A DNA stretch of 64,000 bases from Symsagittifera roscoffensis. Its lineage: Eukaryota > Xenacoelomorpha > Acoela > Convolutidae. Of the stretch, positions 22,852-32,912 are shown piece after piece. The notes beneath the pieces are model-generated. The model was not told the DNA's origin, made no database searches, and was given only the letters and a program-made list of their open reading frames with translations. A program made the position numbers and the translations under genes. Positions within the stretch are counted from its first letter, which is position 1, and every line of letters begins with the position of its first letter. The stretch covers positions 18,573,318 to 18,637,317 of the forward strand of contig NC_087070.1 of assembly GCF_963678635.1 (NCBI RefSeq). Direction: 5' to 3'.

Positions 22852-23560
22852 ATGAACAAACAGACAAAATATCTTCACACAGCATTACTGAGGCTTACAA
22901 TTATCAACAAAGAAAAAGTCTACAAAAAACTGAGACAATTCTTTGAAGTTGTTGAAAGTATGGTTGATATAGGCAACTTGTTTCATTGCTTCAATCTCTT
23001 TTGCAGTGAAGAGTCGAATCTGAATGTAGGAAGGTTTGCTAACATTTTTTTTTGATTGTGACACACACCCTCTTCATGTTGTATGTTGCTATTTCATACA
23101 CTCTCTTAAAGATGTCATGTCCAGCTGCTGATCCATTGTTGATTCTTTGCCAGATTTGGCTTCATATACACGTACGAGTCCAAGGTTTTCAGCATCTTTT
23201 GCAGTGAAGAGTCGAATCTGAATGTAGGAAGATTTGTTAACCTTGTACTTCTTGATTGTTACACCCACCCTCTTCATGTTGTATGTTGCTATTTCATATA
23301 CTCTATTACAGATGTCCAGCTCCTGATCCAGTGTTGATTTTTTGCTAAAATTTAGCTTCATATATAGGTGTGAGTCCAAGGTTTTCAGCATCGTGAATAA
23401 TAGTTATCCGGAATTCCGATAATGTTTCACCTTCTTTCTCACTAAGACTGACTTTTCAAATTGTCCCAAATCATTAATTTTTAATAGTTGAAAGCAGGGT
23501 TCAAAATAAAATTTCCCTTTGTAGGATTTTTGAAACCGAACAAATGTCGCATTTCTTGTT
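22852..23560 (-). pseudogene. Module Y, copy 4
   Basis: Both repeats are present (LDICNRVYEIATYNMKRV near 23310, PSYIQIRLFTAKE near 23020) plus the upstream KGKFYFEPCFQL region near 23510. The frame from 23391 is open for 100 codons. Sister of copy 3, sharing the extended upstream part. Confidence 0.55.
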
Positions 23561-23631
23561 TAGTCTTTTGAGAATTCGATGTAATTGGAACCGGTGTCTT
23601 TTATTGAGTAACTTATTGAAGAACAGATTGA

Positions 23632-23814
23632 TCAGATGAAGAGAAATGAGAAAAATGATTTTGAAATTAAATGAACTCGGAAGTAAAAAGTATGACTCAT
23701 CATGGTGTCCATAAATGGAGGTAATACCAAATATGGAATGTTATTTATGAAATTTCCATAAACCAAAATCGCGTAGGAGTTATTTCTACTATATAAATCC
23801 ACAGTTCTCAGCAA
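23632..23814 (-). pseudogene. Second copy of the MLRTVDLYSRNN fragment
   Basis: Same 60-codon frame as 11201-11383 with only a few substitutions. Function unknown; overlaps the TATA region of the opposite-strand gene. Confidence 0.3.
23790..23798 (+). promoter_or_regulatory. TATA box of G gene copy 2
   Basis: tatataaat placed 32 bp before the ATG at 23830, exactly as at 11359. Inferred from the motif and from conservation of spacing. Confidence 0.4.
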
Positions 23815-23829
23815 GAATCATTGTTCCAG

Positions 23830-24155
23830 ATGGATGATGCTATGTGTCAAGCTCTTCCAAGCTTTTATTCTGACTATTGTAAAAACTTGCAGTTTATTTC
23901 CGTCTCCGGTGATTTTTAAGAAAAATACATAGTAACACACGATTTTTGTGTCTCTATCCACAACTCTTTATGTTCTCTGGAGAAGTGTAAGTTCCATTTG
24001 GTTTTAATAAGATTATCTCTTAGCCAAGTTGTTCAGAGATTAGATAAACATGTTTACATTTATGAAGAAATTGACTTTCTTTACACTTTGATCAAACACA
24101 GATTCTACTCAAGTATTGTTACTTCTAGCGGAGAAAAGTTCAATCAGCTTTTACT
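23830..24155 (+). pseudogene. G gene, copy 2 (truncated)
   Basis: First exon MDDAMCQALPSFYSDYCKNL as at 11399. The next recognisable exon (about 24027-24150) reads VVQRLDKHVYIYEEIDFLY, then TLIKHRFYSSIVTSSGEKFN. It stops at a junction (about 24148) where the basic stretch of copy 1 is replaced by the unrelated string ttactctcgagttctctcc. Product unrecognised. Confidence 0.4.
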
Positions 24156-24173
24156 CTCGAGTTCTCTCCATTC

Positions 24174-24389
24174 TCAAAGATCTATGATGATTCGCTCACT
24201 AGCCTGGGAGTTTTTTTTATGTTTGAGAATCTTGACGGTTTCAGTACCAATTTCAAATTGGATGCAGTAACTCGCCCGTTCTATTAAGCTTGGTTTCAAA
24301 GTTTGAGATAGATTTCCGTTTCCTCTAAAATTTGTTTTCATGTTGAAAGATTGAACTGAACTGAAGGAGATTTTTTCAATTGAAATCAA
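24174..24389 (-). pseudogene. Unrecognised exon-like frame (SYCIQFEIGTETVKILKH)
   Basis: A 71-codon minus-strand frame contains MKTNFRGNGNLSQTLKPS, then ERASYCIQFEIGTETVKIL. Related sequence occurs five times in the window (12120-12260, here, 25150-25360, 26732-26938, 27705-27880), always on the minus strand with the encoded core conserved. That argues for former coding. Family unknown. Confidence 0.4.
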
Positions 24390-24826
24390 ATTTATTTTTT
24401 TGAGCAGCTATAGAGTTTGCTGAATTTCTCAAAAAAAACTGAACTCACTCAAAACTTTTGAAACACTTGGTTTACGTTAATTGTTTCAAAAACTCAAAAT
24501 ATGAATCTGATTTGTTCAAGAGTATTGGTTGCTTTTTTGATTGTCATGGTTCTGTGCATAGTGTTTATGTAAGCTTTGTGATAAAAAAAACCAATTGTCT
24601 TCAAATGTGCTCTTAAAAATTTAGACTGATAAATCTATAAAAACAAAGCTTCGGTTCAGAAACACTTAGTTCAATCGAAAAGGAAAACCAAATTACAATT
24701 AAATGGGAAACTTGAAAAAGTGTGAAAAAATCAAAAATTGAGTTAATTTTCGAGTTCCTTGTCACTTTCTTTTTCATGTGCCACACCATGTTTTCTTCTA
24801 AACAGAGCTAAGTTATCCTGTTGAAC

Positions 24827-25133
24827 CTACAATATTTCTTTCTTGTATCTTTTATTGCGAATTGTTTCAATTTTTGGCCTATCATATAGAGAATATTTTA
24901 AGGGACTGAAAACCTTCTTCGGATCTCTGTAGAAGAAGTCATATTCAACCATTTTTTCAAAAATTGTCATTTGTAGTAAAAGTTCAAATGTAAGCAAATG
25001 AAAACTATTTCCGTATCCCAGATCCACAACTCCATCAAAATATTTTTCATTTGAGTCATATGAAAACCCGTACTTTTTTCTCGAAGAAGTTTTAGACATA
25101 GCCAATTCTTTTCTAAATTCTCTAACTCTTTTA
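24827..25133 (-). CDS. Unrecognised terminal exon (KKYGFSYDSNEKYFDG)
   Basis: From a good splice acceptor (atctttcag, ending at about 25134 on the minus strand) the frame reads NKRVREFRKELAMSKTSSRK, then KYGFSYDSNEKYFDGVVDLG, a hydrophobic middle (SFHLLTFELLLQMTIFEKM) and a basic end (RPKIETIRNKRYKKE), stopping at 24827. It is about 100 codons. I do not recognise the family. The duplicate at 27380-27682 has an 8-bp insertion that breaks the frame, so this is the only intact copy. Confidence 0.45.
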
Positions 25134-25149
25134 TTCTGAAAGATCTATG

Positions 25150-25360
25150 ATGATTCGCTCACTAGCCTGGGAGATTTTTTAATGTTTGAGAATCTTGACG
25201 GTTTCGGTACAAATTTCAAATTGGATGCAGTAACTTGCCCGTTATATTGAGCTTGGTTTCAAAGTTCGAAAAAGATTTCCGTTTCCTCTAAAATTTGTAA
25301 TCATGTTGATAGGTTGAACTGAATTGAAGGAGAATATTTCAAATGAAATAAAATTTATTT
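25150..25360 (-). pseudogene. Second copy of the SYCIQFEI exon, upstream of the KKYGFSY exon
   Basis: Minus strand gives MITNFRGNGNLFRTLKPSS, then a stop in place of glutamate, then RASYCIQFEICTETVKIL. It lies just 5' of the acceptor at 25134, so the two may have been neighbouring exons or a duplicated exon pair. Confidence 0.4.
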
Positions 25361-25786
25361 TTTTGAGCTATAGAGTTTGCTGAAATTCTCATAAAAAACT
25401 GGGCTCTTTTTCCTTTTTTCCCCCAACCAGCGAAATTTTAATAGTTAAATTTTGTTCACATTTTCGGATTGTTACAAAAATTGGCATACGGACTAATTAG
25501 GCTATGACAAACATATTTGGTTTCCATACTCAACCTTGTAAAACCACTCGTTACAACATAAAATTGATGTATATGTTTGGAAAGGAAAAAGACCAAAAAC
25601 TGAAATCACTCAAAACTTTTGAAACACTTGCTTGACGTTAATTGTTTCTAAAGGGTTATGAATAAGAATTTTTTGTTGACTAAAGTTTTTCAAAGGGAAG
25701 AATTTCCTTGAAAACTATTCCTGATATTCACAACCTTGATTGCGTATCATCATTTAGATTTGAAAGAACTAGCAAAAAAACTAAAA

Positions 25787-26089
25787 TCAACAAATTGTTT
25801 CATCAACCAATTTGTCAAGAGTGTCGGGGTAGTTCCTTCCCACGTGCTCAGCCATTTCCTCCGTCATTTCTCCAAGTTGGTTCTCTGTCATGGGTACTTG
25901 CATCATATGATGTTCTTTGAAGTCCCTTCGCATCACTTCCACCATATGCCAGACTTGGATTGGGATGTCCACTCGTACCAGAAAAACTTCAGAGACTGTT
26001 TCTCGCACTTGAATTTTTACCAGATCAGGCGAAAGTTGTACAGAGTACATAAGGTTGCTGTTTTGCACTGAGACGATCATTTTGAGCAA
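25787..26089 (-). CDS. Unrecognised N-terminal exon (MLKMIVSVQNSN)
   Basis: A 100-codon frame starts MLKMIVSVQNSNLMYSVQLS, continues DLVKIQVRETVSEVFLVRVD and WHMVEVMRRDFKEHHMMQVP, and ends with an acidic, Glu-rich helix (ENQLGEMTEEMAEHVGR). It has an alternating beta-like pattern followed by a charged helix. No family is recognised. It is conserved in copy B at 28651-28350, where the protein sequence is almost unchanged, supporting real coding. It lies upstream of the exons at 25360 and 25133 on the same strand and may be the first exon of the same gene. Confidence 0.45.
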   Translation of the reverse strand: MLKMIVSVQNSNLMYSVQLSPDLVKIQVRETVSEVFLVRVDIPIQVWHMVEVMRRDFKEHHMMQVPMTENQLGEMTEEMAEHVGRNYPDTLDKLVDETIC

Positions 26090-26731
26090 TAAGTTGAGGA
26101 AAAGAGTAAAAACAAGAATAAATCATCAGAGCTGTGAAGGGGTAGCTGATGGAAGATAAGTTGAAATTAAGGTATTTAGAGTTGAGAGAGGTGGTAGTTT
26201 AGTTGAAAATAATGATTTTTAGTTAGAAGTGAGGGGTACCTTCAACTCGAATGTGTGGGTTTAACCAATTAGAAATGATTTTTCTTATTTAGATTTTAGT
26301 CGTGTTCAACTAGATTTCAGCTTCTTTTTATGGAATTCTCATATAAAAGTCGTGTCCAATCGGAAACAAAGCTCTATTTTAGGCATTGCCGTTTCCACTC
26401 TTCCAAGCTTTTATTCTGACTACTGTAAAAAATTGCAGTTTATTTCCGTCTCCGGTGATTTTTAAGAAAAATCCATAGTAACACACGATTTTTGTGTCTC
26501 TATCCTGTTCTCTGTTCTTTATGTTCTCTGGAGAAGTGTAAGTTCCATTTGGTTTTATTAAGGTTATCTTTTAGCCAAGTTGTTCAGAGATTAGATAACA
26601 TGTTTACATATATGAAGAAGTTGACTTTCTTTACACTTTGATCAAACACAGATTCTACTCAAGTATTGTTACTTCAAGCGGAGAAAAGTTCAATCAGCTT
26701 TTACTCTCGAGTTCTCTCCATTCTGAAAGAT

Positions 26732-26938
26732 CTATGATGATTCGCTCACTAGCCTGGGAGTTTTTTTATGTTTGAGAATCTTGACGGTTTCAGTACCAAT
26801 TTCAAATTGGATGCAGTAACTCGCCCGTTCTATTAGGCTTGGTTTCAAAGTTTGAGATAGATTTCCTTTTCCTCTAAAATTTGTTTTCATGTTGAAAGAT
26901 TGAACTGAACTGAAGGAGATTTTTTCAATTGAAATCAA
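26732..26938 (-). pseudogene. SYCIQFEI exon, copy in module B
   Basis: 68-codon frame nearly identical to 24174-24389, with a different end because of one base lost in a poly-T tract near 26762. Confidence 0.4.
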
Positions 26939-27379
26939 ATTTATTTTTTTGAGCAGCTATAGAGTATGCTGAATTTCTCAAAAAAAAAAACTGAACTCAC
27001 TCAAAACTTTTGAAACACTTGGTCGAAGTTAATTGTTTCAAAAACTCAAAATATGAATCTGATTTGTTCAAGAGTATTGGTTGCTTTTTTGATTGTCATG
27101 GTTCTGTGCATAGTGTTTATGTAAGCTTTGTGATAAAAAAAAACCAATTGTCTTCAAATGTGCTCTTAAAAATTTACACTGACAAATCTATAAAAACTAA
27201 GCTTCGGTTCAGAAACACTTAATTCAAATGAAAAGGAAAACCAAATTACAATTAAATGGGAAACTTGAAAAAGTGTGAAAAAATCAAAAATTGAGTTAAT
27301 TTTCGAGTTCCTTGTCACTTTCTTTTTCATGTGCCACACCATGTTTTCTTCTAAACAGAGCTAAGTTATCCTGTTGAAC

Positions 27380-27682
27380 CTACAATAATTCTTTCTTGTA
27401 CCTTTTATTGCGAATTGTTTCAATTTTTGGCCTATCATATAGAGAAATTCTTAAGGGACTGAAAACCTTCTTCGGATCTCTGTAGAAGAAGTCATATTGA
27501 ACCATTTTTTCAAAAATTGTCATTTGTAGTAAAAGTTCAAATGTAAGCAAATGAAAACTATTTCCGTATCCCAGATCCACAACTCCATCAAAATATTTTT
27601 CATTTTTTCATTTGAGTCATATGAAAACCCGTACTTTTTTCTCGAAGAAGTTTTAGACATAGCCAATTCTTTTCTAAATTCT
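27380..27682 (-). pseudogene. KKYGFSY exon, copy in module B (8-bp insertion)
   Basis: Same exon as 24827-25133. A direct duplication of an attttttc-like octamer near 27600 shifts the frame between SNEK and the DLGYGNSFHLL part. The acceptor tttcag is kept. Confidence 0.55.
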
Positions 27683-27704
27683 CTAACGCTTTTATTCTGA
27701 AAGA

Positions 27705-27880
27705 TCTATGATGATTCGCTCACTAGCCTGGGAGATTTTTTAATGTTTGAGAATCTTGACGGTTTCGGTACAAATTTCAAATTGGATGCAGTAACTTGCC
27801 CGTTATATTGAGCTTGGTTTCAAAGTTCGAAATAGATTTCCGTTTCCTCTAAAATTTGTAATCATGTTGATAGATTGAAC
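27705..27880 (-). pseudogene. SYCIQFEI exon upstream of the KKYGFSY exon, module B
   Basis: Copy of 25150-25360 with the same in-frame stop before RASYCIQFEI, so that change predates the module duplication. Confidence 0.4.
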
Positions 27881-28349
27881 TGAATTGAAGGAGAATATTT
27901 CAAATGAAATAAAATTTATTTTTTTGAGCTATAGAGTTTGCTGAAATTCTCATAAAAAAACTGGGCTCTATTTCCTTTTTTCCCCCCACCAGCGAAATTT
28001 TAATAGTTAAATTTTGTTCACATCTTCGGATTGTTACAAAAATTGGCATACGGACTAATTAGGCTATGACAAACATATTTGGTTTCCATACTCAACCTTG
28101 TAAAACCACTCGTTACAACATAAAATTGATGTATATGTTTGGAAAGGAAAAAGAGCCAAAAACTGAAATCACTCAAAACTTTTGAAACACTTGCTTGACG
28201 TTAATTGTTTCTAAAGGGTTATGAATAAGAATTTTTTGTTGACTAAGGTTTTTCAAAGGGAAGAATTTCCTTGAAAACTATTCCTGATATTCACAACCTT
28301 GATTGCGTATCATCATTTAGATTTGAAAGAACTAGCAAAAAACTAAAAT

Positions 28350-28651
28350 CAACAAATTGTTTCATCAACCAATTTGTCAAGAGTGTCGGGGTAGTTCTTT
28401 CCCACGTGCTAAGCCATTTCCTCCGTCATTTCTCCAAGTTGGTTCTCTGTCATGGGTACTTGCATCATATGATGTTCTTTGAAGTCCCTTCGCATCACTT
28501 CCACCATATGCCAGACTTGGATTGGGATGTCCATTCGTACCAGAAAAACTCCAGAGACTGATTCTCGCACTTGAATTTTTACCAGATCAGGCGAAAGTTG
28601 TACAGAGTACATAAGGTTGCTGTTTTGCACTGAGACGATCATTTTGAGCAA
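28350..28651 (-). pseudogene. MLKMIVSVQNSN exon, copy in module B
   Basis: Same protein as 25787-26089 with few substitutions (for example SGVFLVRMD instead of SEVFLVRVD). A change near 28409 alters the frame end after MTEEMA: in the other copy the frame runs on through EHVGRNYPDTLDKL. Confidence 0.4.
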
Positions 28652-29071
28652 TAAGTTGAGGAAAAGAGTAAAAACAAGAATAAATCATCAGAGCTGTGAA
28701 GGGGTAGCTGACGGAAGATAAGTTGAAATTAAGGTATTTAGAGATGAGAGAGGTGGTAGTTTAGTTGAAAATAATGATTTTTAGTTAGAAGTGAGGGGTA
28801 CCTTCAACTCGAATGTGTGGGTTTAACCAATTAGAAATGATTTTTCTTATTTAGATTGTAGTCGTGTTCAACTAGATTTCAGCTTCTTTTTATGGAATTC
28901 TCATATAAAAGTCGTGTCCAATCGGAAACGTTGCTGTTTAGGCATTGCTGTTTCCACTCACAAAAATGTCCATTTTTGTTCTAGTTGATGTATTCAATCA
29001 GAGGAAATTTTACCTTATAAGGGCATAATTCTTCCAAGTTAGTAAAATTATACACAAAATCAATCGCAAAA

Positions 29072-29317
29072 TTAATTGACCAAAAGTTGTTTGCTGTAAG
29101 AATAAGAAATACCGCCGATATAAGTAACAAAAGAATAGCGAACAAATAGGGTTTCCACAATTTTTTTGATGAAGTTAATTAAATTTTTGTATGTAATCAA
29201 TGAGAAATTGCTGACTTTGGAGTAGACAGTCAAGTTTTTTGATTTTGATGTAGATATGAGAGGATAACTTAAAGTTGTTGATTTTTTCAAAGGAAACCTC
29301 TGGAAATCTGATTCCAA
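29072..29317 (-). CDS. Unrecognised open frame, 81 codons
   Basis: Frame starting MESDFQRFPLKKSTTLSYPL, rich in Ser, Thr, Tyr and Lys, with no recognised motif. It lies between module G and the inverted CCAAT repeats. Only weak support, since it is single-copy and AT-rich DNA opens frames by chance less often than this but not rarely. Confidence 0.2.
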   Translation of the reverse strand: MESDFQRFPLKKSTTLSYPLISTSKSKNLTVYSKVSNFSLITYKNLINFIKKIVETLFVRYSFVTYIGGISYSYSKQLLVN

Positions 29318-29449
29318 ATCGAATCAAGCAGGATTTTGAACTTTGAAAATCCTTAAAGAAAAGAAGGAAAAAAGAACTTTGCTGGGAAGTTTTTACAAAA
29401 TTGGGTATTGGGTAGGGGATAAAAAGAGTCTCTGATATAATATCGTAGA

Positions 29450-29735
29450 ATTTTTTTTATTAATTTCAAATTCTCGAGAACAAACAAAATTTCTTTCTTT
29501 GTGAGGTGTAATTCAGCCGTAAGTTTGACGCTTTGATACGCAATGTGTGGATCAAAAGTAAACTCTTTGATTGATTCGGTTTTCTTTAAAAAAACCTTTA
29601 CTTAATCGGAAAACTCCATTTTGGACAACATAAACGTCCAAAAAATTGTGAAAAAAAAAGAGTCAACATCTATTTCATCAACGAGAATATCAAGTGGAAT
29701 TTTTTCTTTTTTCTTGTAGAGTGACTCGAGGAAGT
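29450..29735 (-). pseudogene. Unrecognised coding-like fragment
   Basis: On the minus strand, one frame gives LESLYKKKEKIPLDILVDEI followed by DVDSFFF and, after one stop, FLKKTESIKEFTFDPHIAY with KLTAELHLTKKEILFVLENL. The composition looks like protein. The surrounding 29320-29450 and 29740-29800 hold nothing I can identify. Confidence 0.3.
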
Positions 29736-29804
29736 TCAAATGTTTTTTGATAGAAATTTTTTAAACCATGAAAAAGCTTGAAAAAATGATAAACAGTTCT
29801 TTTT

Positions 29805-30540
29805 TAGAAAATGCTGGATTCTGATTGGTTCAGTTCCAACAAACAGTCAATTCTGATTGTTTGATATCAAAGTTGTTGAAAAATTGTTGTAGAAGTAGAA
29901 CTCAATTTTGATTGGTTGACATTAAATTTATTTAAAATTCCATGACCCTTGAAAATCGATTCTCATTGGTTGATTTAAGAAAAGATAAAAATTTCCTTAT
30001 AATTAATGCTCGATTCTGATTGTTTGATAGCAAAACTTTTGAAAACTCCCTGGTTAGATTGGATTAATTTTATTTCAGCTAGGCTAAAAAGCAAATCCAT
30101 TCTGTTTTTTTTTCACGTTAAAAACAATTGGTTAAGAAAATTGCTGTTTTTGTTCACTTTTATTCAGTTGATATCAGTAAAGATAAAAATTTCCTCATAA
30201 TTAATGCTGGATCAGATTGGTTGATAGCAAAATTTTTGAAAGCTCCATGATTAGGTTGGATGATTTTTTATTTCTAGCTAGGCTAAATAGCAAATCCATT
30301 CTGATTTTTTTTCACGTTAAAAACAATTGGTTAAGAAAATTGCTGTTTTTGTTCACTTTTATTCAGTTGATATCAGAAAAGATAAAAAATTTCCTCATAA
30401 TTAATGCTCGATCAGATTGGTTGATAGCAAAACGTTTGAAAGCTCCATGATTGGATTGGATTTAATTTTTTCAGCTAGGCTGAATAACAAATCCATTCTG
30501 ATTTTTTTCTCGTTAAAAACAATTGGTTAAGACATTTGCT
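29805..30540 (-). repeat. CCAAT minisatellite, inverted, in three units of about 198 bp
   Basis: The reverse complement of the CCAAT cores (attctgattggttg) recurs. In addition a block with gcaaatccattctg recurs at 30091, 30290 and 30488, a higher-order period of about 198 bp absent from the plus-orientation arrays. It sits just upstream of the plus-strand zinc-finger exon, opposite to the orientation elsewhere. Confidence 0.75.
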
Positions 30541-30643
30541 GTTTTTATTTCCATTTTTGTATTGCTTGAGACTATTCAACTTTTCTTTTCTAAAATTTTG
30601 GGACATTATAAATCTCCCATTTTTTCTTTTTCTACATATTGAG

Positions 30644-30838
30644 ATGCCGTCATTGATTAGAAACAAAAGAGTTGCATGTCTTGAATGTGGCAGAGATTAC
30701 ACTCGCTTACACGCATCAAGACATCGAAAGCACTGTGGCTTTTTCCAATTGTAACTTTTATACATATAGCAGCGAGGAACTTGCTAATCATATCAAGCAG
30801 AAGCATTTTCAACATAATGTTAAATTATGTTTCACTTC
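30644..30838 (+). pseudogene. Zinc-finger exon, plus-strand copy with both fingers
   Basis: From ATG 30644: MPSLIRNKRVACLECGRDYT, then RLHASRHRKHCGFF. The second finger, SNCNFYTYSSEELANHIKQK followed by H, follows in another frame after a short deletion near 30738. This is the only copy showing the distal histidines of the second finger (H-x4-H). It ends where the truncated Gypsy linker begins (about 30838). A TATA-like cattataaatc sits about 40 bp before the ATG. Confidence 0.55.
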
Positions 30839-31340
30839 CCCTCTTTTCAATATGGCGACTTCCGGTCTAGCTTTACCACTTTCTGAGACCACAGGTTTGT
30901 CATCTGCTAGTCTCTCGAGTAGTTTCCTTAGATCCTTGCCTACTGTCACCTTTCTTGTTTCCACTTCGTTGAGGTCGTAGCCTTTTGCCTGCAGCGTTTC
31001 CCTCACTATCTTGGACTTGAGCATTATTTCCATTGGCATCCCTAAACTTCTTTTGAGATGTTCTTTTGCCTTATGTTCAATTGGTAATTCGGGATGGTCC
31101 TTTATCGGTTTTCCTGACATATCTAGCCATCTTGTGGGCGGTAGGGTGTCATATGTTTCCTTGTCCGATGTAACTCTGGTCCATGGAGTACATTTTCAAC
31201 CAGCTGAGTGCTCTGTTGTCTACCCGTAGCATGAATGGTTCGCTACCCAGTTAGTGACATCTCCGCTTTGGGTGCTCCGTACTTCATTACCGTATCACTC
31301 AAGACTTTGCTCACGTAGGCGATCGGTCTCAACACTGTTA
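30838..31340 (-). pseudogene. Duplicated fragment of Gypsy RNase H and linker
   Basis: Minus strand reads from 31340: VLRPIAYVSKVLSDTV, then KYGAPKAEM, LRVDNRALSWLKMYSMDQSY, and from 31120 MSGKPIKDHPELPIEHKAKE. RNase H-family landmarks are present but shortened by internal deletions: the part expected between GAPKAEM and LRVDNRALSW is gone. Same content as 33454-33954. Confidence 0.75.
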
Positions 31341-31344
31341 AAGC

Positions 31345-32906
31345 CTTAAAAATTTGATGTAGATTTTTTTTAGAGAAAAAAAATATGGAGCCCGCTGAAA
31401 AATTCTAAACAAACTGATACTTTGGCAGAACCAGCTGTTGAATCTTTTAATTATAAGAACTTTAATATTAAAATTTTCAATTATTCAATTAGTAAAGATT
31501 TTGTTCTGATTAGCTTCAATTTTTTTCAATTAGAAAATTACGTAGAACTATAGTTTTTTGCTTATTAAATTTGGCAAAAATTTTTAGTTTCTACATTTTG
31601 CATCTTGGTTTCCTTTTCTAAATCGATTCATCTATGAAGCGTTTTTTTAACCTATTTAGATGTTGCAGAATTTAGGGAATAGACCTACTTGTGTATTTCC
31701 GGAGGTCCTCAGATTAACAACATTCAATCTGCTCTTAATTTGTTCTAAAAACTCAACGTAAAATTACAGTTTTACAAAAAGCGATTTAATAACTGTTTTG
31801 CAAGAGAATTGATAGTTAATGATCCCAAAGCTGTACTTTTGCTTAAATAGTTTATTGTTATAACTAAACAAGGGAACCTAAAGGAGAACATGTAAAATTT
31901 ACAAAGTAATCATCAGGCGTTATCAGTTCTAATTTTATCTCTGCCAGCAAATTGTTCGTTCAATTGATACCACTTTCCTCCTAAATTGCCCAGTTCTGCT
32001 AAATTTTCTTGCAAAGTGAGTTCAATAGCGAAAATATGTAAAAAGCAGACGGCAAGAATAACCTTAGAACATAGAAAGTTTCTACAAAAAAATCAAGAAA
32101 ATTATGTTATAGAAGCAACAGAGAGATAATCATTAGTTCTGAAGAAGATTTTGTTGAATTTCATTAATCTAATAAAATTTTGAAGAAAAATTTAGCCCAT
32201 TTTTAGTCAATTTTAGCAGTAAAATGTTCCCTTTTTAGCAATGATCCGACACTTGTTATTATTACCAACATAAAAAAACTTCTCAGAATGTGTATTTTGT
32301 GTACAAATTCGGGTTAATCGTTGAGACAAAACTAAGGATGAGTTGGATCATGGAGTTTCATCTAGAAATTACAATGAGTATTGCTCTTATTCTTCAATTT
32401 AATTGAAATTCTTAGTTGAATTCTTTTTGAATTGAACAGAAAAAAACAGTCAATTACACAAATGAAAGGTAAAAAATGGAAAACTTTGGATAGATTTGAC
32501 TAATTTTTACTTCCTCGAAAATCACGATTAATTACACTATTTTCCCGAGAAATTGGAAGTTCCAATAATGATTCAGCTAATATGATCTTTATATGTTCAG
32601 AGCATTATAAAAAGCAATTTTTAGCTCAATTTAAGGTAAATTTTATGGTAGTTCCTGATTTTGAGAGAAAATTGTCAAAAAATCCACAATTTTATTCAAA
32701 GTATTGTATCACTGTCTCAACATGATGCCAATAAAATTACAATTTGAGGTTAGTTTTAAACTCTACACGTATCCATATTTTTTCAATTAGATCAAAAGCA
32801 ACAAAAAATTGGCTAAAACCTTGAGATTTTTGCAATTTTTTCCAAACGCCCCATTTTTGCAATTTTTTCCAAAAACCCCTTTCAACCCCAGTTCCCAATT
32901 CAGCCC
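31345..32906 (+). mobile_element. AT-rich repeat element, copy 2
   Basis: Starts after caacactgtt with aaagccttaaaaatttgatg and ends in cagccccatatacta. Nearly identical to 33955-35526 (same duplication) and reverse-complementary to 14250-16100. It contains the X landmark in reverse (ctttggcagaaccagctg). No coding frame, no visible terminal inverted repeats. It splits the Gypsy pol region. Confidence 0.7.
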
Positions 32907-32912
32907 CATATA

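Larger units (their letters stand above)
1..23830. repeat. Tandem array of composite zinc-finger-family units (about nine copies)
   Basis: The same ordered modules recur. On the plus strand the order is CCAAT minisatellite, module D, a linker with the shared string gcgcttcagtgacaaaag, then either module X plus a zinc-finger exon or module Y, then the next CCAAT minisatellite. A D-module marker (tcttcaataa followed by a run coding for the D tail) occurs near 30, 2060, 5120, 7190, 9670, 17370, 19810 and 22310, giving spacings of about 2.0-3.1 kb outside the 12.5-16.1 kb interruption. Subtypes X and Y alternate in the first four units (Y, X, Y, X, Y), then X dominates (X, X, X, Y). The coding sense of all modules is minus. 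Copies differ by point changes, small indels and stops, so this is an ageing gene or element family expanded by local duplication. Confidence 0.85.
23855..26400. repeat. Module G, tandem copy A (about 2.55 kb)
   Basis: This directly repeats as 26401-28959. Both begin ttccaagcttttattctgac, both contain the two minus-strand exons described below, and both end in aggcattgc(c/t)gtttccactc. They differ by scattered substitutions and small indels, so the duplication is fairly recent. Confidence 0.9.
26401..28959. repeat. Module G, tandem copy B (about 2.56 kb)
   Basis: Directly follows copy A. It lacks the TATA box and the MDDAMCQAL start because the unit begins a few codons inside that exon. Beyond 28959 the sequence (acaaaaatgtccattttt) is unrelated to the beginning of a third unit. 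Confidence 0.9.
30838..32906. repeat. Left copy of the 2.6-kb tandem duplication
   Basis: Repeats 33455-35526 with an offset of 2617 bp and few differences (for example caatatggcgacttccggtc at both sites). It contains part of the Gypsy linker, the RNase H fragment and one AT-rich element. Its own left part, equivalent to 32907-33454, is missing. Confidence 0.9.

Noticed and set aside
1-23830. CRISPR array or bacterial repeat cluster
   Set aside because: Repeats are 54 bp minisatellites or kilobase units with similar, not unique, spacers, and no cas-like gene is present; the sequence is eukaryotic.
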